In this document: piece by piece, positions 58,701 to 64,000 of the stretch
Layout of the letters: each line of letters opens with the position of its first letter
How positions within the stretch are numbered: the first letter of the stretch is position 1
NCBI GenBank assembly: GCA_013350335.1
Contig: CM023532.1
Location: 34,969,708-35,033,707 of the forward strand
Origin: Chimonanthus salicifolius
Lineage: Eukaryota; Streptophyta; Magnoliopsida; Laurales; Calycanthaceae
Direction of reading: 5' to 3'
Length of the DNA stretch: 64,000 bases
The notes under the pieces: generated by a model
The model's database searches: none
What the model saw: the letters and a program-made list of their open reading frames with translations, nothing else
What the model was told of the DNA's origin: nothing
Translations under genes and position numbers: made by a program

Positions 58701-61107
58701 TAAGGTACAATACACAATCAAATCTAATGATCATGATGACTATGGTACAATAAACAATCAAATATAAAATTCCAGATTTAGTCATTTCATCTACTTTCAG
58801 CATTCACTTCTGTAAGGATATGAAAACATACCTGTTTCTTTAGCCAATTTTCTATCTAATAACCATGGCTACCACATTGCATGTGTACAGTACAAGCATT
58901 GAAACAAGACTGGAATAAAGTGCTAGTTTCATCTAATCTTATAGGATTTGTGGATTCAGAACAATATTTAGACAAACTTGAATCCCCAGGTAGATGGGAA
59001 AGAGGTGATGGTGATAATGATGAAAGTACAAATAAATTTAAATGTATATTTTTCAAATCAAAATAAGATGTAAAGAATGACGCCAATAAAATGGGAGCAT
59101 GTTGAGGTTCTTTTCCAATAGCTTTCAAAAGGGTGTAGATCTAAAAAAATGTGAAAAGGAGGTAGGAATAAGGGTTAGTCTTTTTGGGTGTGGGTTATTA
59201 GGGGTTTTACTCTTTTAAGGAAATAGTATCCAATAGGGGGTTGTCTATTGGAATAGAAGTTCATCACCTGTTAAAAAAAAAAAACACATAAATTTTACTC
59301 CAAATAATCAATTAGTAAACATCTCAATATTTTCAAAAAACCATGTTTTGAAGTATTGGAAGAATCCACATAAAATCCTTGAAAAATCTAACAAGGCACA
59401 TCACATGTTTCAAAGAACCTAAGCAACATAGAATGGCCATTTAGTTTTTCCACTTGCTCAAGATATTGCATTCACTGAGACTCCCTCTACAAGCATGGCT
59501 TATGAGAGCTTGGTTTGATAACTTTGAAACCCTCATGGACTATCTCCCATTGTGATAGATGAGTGTCACAATGCCTAAGGTGGAATCTCTCTGACATAAA
59601 CTGTTATGAACAAATGAACGTCAGGCCATGAAAAAAAAACAAGATGAGAAACTACATGCACGCTAAGATGGACATTTGGGTAACATGAGAAAGATAAAAT
59701 TAAAGAAAACAGGCCAACGGTTGGTGCAGTTCAAGTATTGTTTAACATTGTCTAGGCACATATATATAAGACCAGAAACAGCCCACTAAAAAGAGCAAAA
59801 GTGTCACAAAGGAACCAAAAGGAGACCAATACAGACTAGGAATGAGTTTATAAGAAAGGCGTGCTAGACTATGTAGTGAAGGAACATAAGCTTTTGGTAG
59901 GATCGAGGAAGAAATGGAACAAAGAATCATCATCATCATGAAACAACAATCCCATCTATTTGGGGTCGGCTTTTCAAATTCTACTCCATTTGATCTTATC
60001 ATAAACCACACGGTCTGTCACTCGACTATCCACAATGTCTTTCTTTATCCCTTGTCTCCATGTTTTCATTGCTCTACCCCTACTCCTTGTACCTGCATCT
60101 TGTAACCTCTCCACTCCACGTAATGGGTTGTCTATAGTCTTCTCCTCACATGTCCAAATCACCTCAAATGAGTTTCTCTCATTTTGTTATGTACTGGGGC
60201 TATTTTTAAACAATCCCTATCGTGGTCATTTTTAACTCTATCCTTTAGAATTATCATTGTAAATTAAAAAAAAAAAAAATCACTCTCTATCCTTTAAAGT
60301 TAACCCACTCACCTGACACAAGGTGCACATCTCCGTCGCCCTTACTTTGTTCAATTGTCTTTTCTTCAGTGCCCAACACTACGCTCCATATATCATTGTA
60401 GGTCTGATAAATGTTTTATAAAATAAAATCATCTCTTTAGGTAATTCGTGACTCTCTTACCACACAAAACTCCACTAGCTTGTGTACCTTTTGCCCACCT
60501 CACTCCCATCCTATTAGCTATATCTAAGTCCAATCATTCAAGAGATTCTACCAGAGATCCCAAGTGAACAAAGAATGCTAATCCAAATAAATTCTATAAG
60601 ACTATGATCGAGATGATAATTACCTTTCAAAAGACATGAAAATATTATCATTTAAATGATTGGTTAATGATGATGGATGCTTAAACATATGTTTAAAGAT
60701 ACAATTAGATCTAGATGTTGACAACATGGTTATATATAAAATTCAATACTTTCAAGAATCATTATATAAAAGCCCAATAATCAATGCATTTCTTCTTTTA
60801 TAGAATGTAATGGAAATAACATGATGATGTTGAACATCTCATGTCACATAGTTAACTTGACAAAACCAAAAGAAACCAAACCAAATAAACAAATTTTGGT
60901 AGTAAAAGTGTCGCAGACGCACCAAACGCTCTTGCTCAGATGTTCTCCCTGAAAAGCAACTTTTTTTGATCCGCTTAATAGCAACATCTGTTCCCCGCCA
61001 CTTTCCATGATAAACAGTTCCAAATGTGCCAGATCCCAACTCTCGTAGTTCTTCAAGATCAGCATTCTTTATGATCTGCCCAACACCATCACCATGTGAA
61101 ATATTTG
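55788..61107 (-). CDS. Raf-like MAPKKK (PB1-kinase type), kinase domain exons; 5' part not in window
   Basis: Six exons in transcription order: 60923-61107, 57830-57993, 57607-57754, 57023-57145, 56866-56953, 55788-55975 (stop TGA at 55788-55790), with all phases consistent. They encode a complete Ser/Thr kinase domain: glycine loop [21 protein letters not shown] lysine, [28 protein letters not shown] catalytic loop, [45 protein letters not shown], and ending [12 protein letters not shown]. This is the plant group-B Raf-like pattern, whose members usually carry an N-terminal PB1 domain and a long first exon. HFD replaces HRD, as usual in this group. WEIHTG has His where Leu is common. No upstream exon is visible in 61108-64000; LINE debris begins at 61785. 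Kinases of this group act in stress and hormone signalling. Confidence 0.92.
58108..58128 (+). repeat. (GC)n(AC)n microsatellite
   Basis: A GCGCGCGCGC run followed by ACACACACAC, inside the long kinase intron. Confidence 0.85.
58310..58625 (+). mobile_element. RTE-type LINE 3' fragment (kinase intron)
   Basis: The plus strand follows the copy at 6950-7270 closely (AAATTGAGAGAAACTTGTCC, GGCATGATAGATAGTGGAGT, ATGGTTTATGATAGAGTCAA). It ends CTGACCCCCAATAGATGGA and TGATGATGATG. Broken frames, 5' truncated. Confidence 0.65.
59920..60560 (-). mobile_element. RTE-type LINE 3' part (kinase intron)
   Basis: The minus strand encodes the RTE C-terminal segment: [14 protein letters not shown], a [20 protein letters not shown] block and KIKWSRI, ending near TTGGGGTCGGCTTT (plus) and the CATCATCATCAT tail at 59928-59939. 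It extends further upstream into RT than the other copies (to about 60560). Several stops. Confidence 0.7.
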
Positions 61108-61784
61108 CTGGTGAAAAAGAGTAGATATACTCCAAATGATAAAAGAGCACAAAATAATGTTTTAGACCAAGAGAAATGAGGCCCACACATCCAAACTCCT
61201 TTGCAAATCATTACTTTTATAAACATCGTGTGTTGAAAAATTACTACATAAAATGCAAAATACATTTTCTTTCTCAAAATGGTTGCATGACTTGAACCCA
61301 TAATCTTTATGGTTGCAACAATGATGGATTAGGATCCGCTAGAAGAACAATAAAAACCTTTTGGCCAACTACAATATATAAGCCTCGGGCATCTCAGTTA
61401 TTCATGCTATAACCGAGACATGCAGGCTAACAATTCAGGAAAAAATGTGAGTGCTACTAGTAAATATTGCACTGTGAAGATAATCTGTCAATCTGACCAT
61501 GGAATAATATCCCTAGGATGCAATTCGTCTTCCATTTCTGTGAAATTTTTAACAACCAATTTTAGGTGACATCTAGAACGTTAGGATTGTTTGGTTGCTG
61601 CAATTTTGGGCTATCACCCATTTAAGAAATTCTCATAAATTATATGGGCCAGATCAATGAGTATGTCGTAAGAATGCCACTGAACTTTAACAAGCTGAAC
61701 CACCACCGACAGCCCTCCAATGTTTAAAAAAAGATGGATAAAGAGATGGAATTCATTACCATTCCTCTATTCAGAAAGTCTGGA

Positions 61785-62440
61785 TCTTTTTTTTTTTTTG
61801 AAACATTGACATACTTCCATTAAATAAAAAAGAGAGTACAAAAGGAGAGTCCAAGTATAAGAGAGATATCTGGAACCAAGAAAAAGAAGAAAAGAAATAG
61901 GAAAAACAGGAAAAAAACATGAAATAAAAGAAAAGATACAACAAAACAATCCTCACAACACAAGATCCACTAAGTAGACCCCAATTCCCTAGTTCCCAAG
62001 GCTGGTGTGATGAGAAGACTTCCAAAGCTGGTCTTTGTTTATGAACACCAACTTTTGCCAAGAACTCCGCTACACTGTTTGCTGACCAAGGAATGTGAAT
62101 GAAAGTGATGTCTCTCGACCTGCACAACCTCCAAATGTCCTTAGAAATACATACTAACCTCCACGGGAGGAATTTCCTATTACTAGACCAGGAGATGGCA
62201 TTAGTCCAGTCACCTTTGATAATAAGGTTATCACTCCTAAACCTAGACCAAGTCTAAAGTGCTCTCCTGATTGCTCTCAGTTCTGCCTCGTTTGACTCCA
62301 TTATCCCTAGTGGTTTGGAAAAAGCTACTAACATCCTATCCCTAGCATCATGTAACACCCCTCCTATTCCTGTCGGCCCGAGCTTTCCCCTTGATGCTCC
62401 ATCTACATTGAATTTACATGTTCCTAGGGGAGGCACTACC
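61785..62440 (-). mobile_element. L1-type LINE 3' end with RNase H
   Basis: The minus strand has GTCKFNVDGASRGKLGPTG-type RNase H (PPLGTCKFNVDGASRGK at about 62385-62436, ESNEAELRAIRRAL just after). Then comes DITFIHIPWSANSVAEFLAK (about 62055-62115), a 3' UTR, and a poly-A seen as a plus-strand T run at 61789-61800. Stops break the frame. Probably in, or upstream of, the 5' part of the kinase gene. Confidence 0.72.
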
Positions 62441-62639
62441 TATTCAACCATACGCTTTTTGTCATAAAGTCTGGAGCTGATGGAGCAATTCCATTAATCT
62501 AGGCAGGTCTCACATTGTGAGAGGCCGAACTAGGCAAAATCACACAATTGGAAACTTTAATTTGAGTATTTGATGATAAGACCCCATCATTGGAGGTGAC
62601 TGACAAAAGAATTTTGTCTAGAGGAGCAAGTGGGATCTT

Positions 62640-64000
62640 TTTGGGTAGGATCCATCTACTCCTTTATCAAACCCTCTTCCTTCGACTACTCATTTTTAAA
62701 GCCATTTGGAAGTCTATAGCCATTTGGAAGAAAAGGTTTTTCTTGAGAGGCATTCCTAAATAAAATCTTCACACAAGGGTCACTCTTATCAAGGCGGTGC
62801 TATCAAGCCTCCCTGTTTATTGTATGAGTGTCCAATGGCAGTGGTCGACAAGCTAGAAAGGATCCAGCGGCAGCTTTTGCGGAATGATGATAGAGAAAAG
62901 CAAAAGTTTCATTTGGTTAGCTGGTCTCAAGTTTGTAAACCTTTGATTGAAGGTGGTCTTGGGATTCGTCATCTTCGTCAGTTCAATGAAGCTTTGTTAG
63001 GGAAATGACTTTGGCGTTTGGGTGACTCATCTAATGGCCTTTGGAAGGTTCTCGTGCGACGGAAATATAGATTGCTTGATTCTGGTTGGAAGGTCACTAA
63101 TATCAATGGGGGTGTGTCTGGCTTCTGGAAAGGAGTTTGTTATGTGTCAACAGCCTTTGATCGTTTTATCCGGTATCGAGTTTATACAGGTGATGATATT
63201 CTATTCTGGTCGGACAGATGGTTAGGAGAGACGACGTTGGCCTAGTCTTTCTCGGTTTTGTTCTCTCTTGCTTCAAATAGAGGCGCCCCAGTTAAAGAGT
63301 GCTATGAGATTATACATAACAAGGTAGTCTGGGGCCCTCGGTTCCGACGGGAGCTTGAGGATTGGATGTTTCAAGATTGGATGTCCTTAATGTCTTTTTT
63401 AGGGAATGTCTTTGTGAAGGGCTATAGTTCAGACAGTCGCATTTGGGAGATTGATGCTCATGGTTTATTTTCAATTAAATCACTTTGTAAGAATCTGGTG
63501 ATGAGTAACGAGGCTCCTTTAGTTCACCCAAAAATTTGGGCCTGTTAAAGTTAAGATTTTTGGATGGCTTGCTGGTTTGAAGAAAATCTTGATGATTGAT
63601 AATCTGCGTAAGCGAAAGACGCTTATAGTGAATGCTTGCCCTATGTGTTTATCGGATGCGGAATCGGTTAATCATCTTTTGCTTCATTATCAGTTTTCTT
63701 ATCAGATTTGGATGCATTTCTTCAATTTGTTAGGTATCAGTTTTTGCATTCCGCTTTCGTGGGTCGATCTATTCAATGAAGAGATGTTGGTGTCAAATAG
63801 CTCTTTTCGTCGCAGGCTGTGGGAGGTGACCAGTTTGAGCATTGTATAGTCTATCTGGTTGGCTCGCAACAATAGAGTGTTTCATGGTAAGGTCTGCTCG
63901 ATTATTTCTCTGATGGATTTTATTAAATTTCGAACAGCTTGGTGGTTGATTAGGCCAACTCAGTTTCAGGATGTCTCTATTTCATCTATATGCAGAGATT
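62640..64000 (+). mobile_element. L1-type LINE, RT end and zf-RVT region (runs off right edge)
   Basis: The plus strand reads through the C-terminal half of a plant L1 polyprotein: LIKAVLSSLPVYCMSV-like sequence (62790), KLERIQRQLLRNDDREKQKF, SQVCKPLIEGGLGIRHLRQF, then GDDILFWSDRWLGETTLA, and the zf-RVT cysteine/histidine module (CPMCLSDAESVNHLLLHY near 63638-63690) and SIWLARNNRVFHGK. Stops at 63005, 63243 and 63545 and frame changes show that it is inactive. It lies divergent to the LINE at 61785-62440. Confidence 0.8.

Overview
The window is nuclear DNA from a flowering plant. The genes have many GT-AG introns, some several kb long, and sit in AT-rich sequence full of plant transposons: Copia LTR elements, L1-type and RTE-type LINEs, tRNA-derived SINEs, a TRIM, and hAT and Stowaway MITEs. 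The peroxisomal thiolase, the plant WEX exonuclease and the plant Raf-like kinase confirm an angiosperm. I cannot name the species. There is no sign of operons, CRISPR arrays or a bacterial origin.

Layout. Positions 1-2738 are the 5' part of a Copia element on the minus strand, with an open gag, a long GC-rich leader, a primer-binding site and a 349-bp LTR. It lies in an intron of a peroxisomal 3-ketoacyl-CoA thiolase gene, whose last two exons are at 2801-3071. A second, tandem thiolase gene with all 14 exons spans 5745-12874. It carries one extra base in exon 12 that shifts the frame just before the GHP motif. Its introns hold a hAT MITE, RTE LINE pieces, a SINE and a second hAT MITE. A complete 503-bp TRIM and a Stowaway MITE lie in the next gap.

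Positions 16990-35675 hold a long gene on the plus strand. It has a non-coding first exon and encodes about 1080 residues whose C-terminus resembles CHR4/PICKLE-RELATED chromatin remodelers, but with no chromodomain or helicase. Its introns are packed with nested LINE and Copia debris, including an internally deleted Copia with both LTRs (27615-31297). There is an apparent frameshift near 34421. Positions 35676-42265 are intergenic and rich in MITEs.

Positions 42266-47433 encode an intact six-exon WRN-like 3'-5' exonuclease (WEX). Between 47434 and 55787 there is a MITE, a SINE, a broken copy of the first WEX exon, and a duplicated segment of about 2 kb (about 49790-51946 and 53090-55180). 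One copy carries an open frame for a small membrane protein I do not recognise. The two copies show filled and empty insertion sites.

Positions 55788-61107 (minus strand) hold the six kinase-domain exons of a Raf-like MAPKKK, with correct phases throughout. Its N-terminal exons are not visible. The right end (61785-64000) has two L1-type LINE remnants on opposite strands.

The genes are not functionally linked as a cluster: peroxisomal beta-oxidation, chromatin, DNA exonuclease and kinase signalling. The most useful observations are the tandem thiolase pair with one damaged copy, the helicase-less CHR4-like gene, the dated insertion history in the segmental duplication, and a duplicated splice acceptor in WEX that would create a premature stop.
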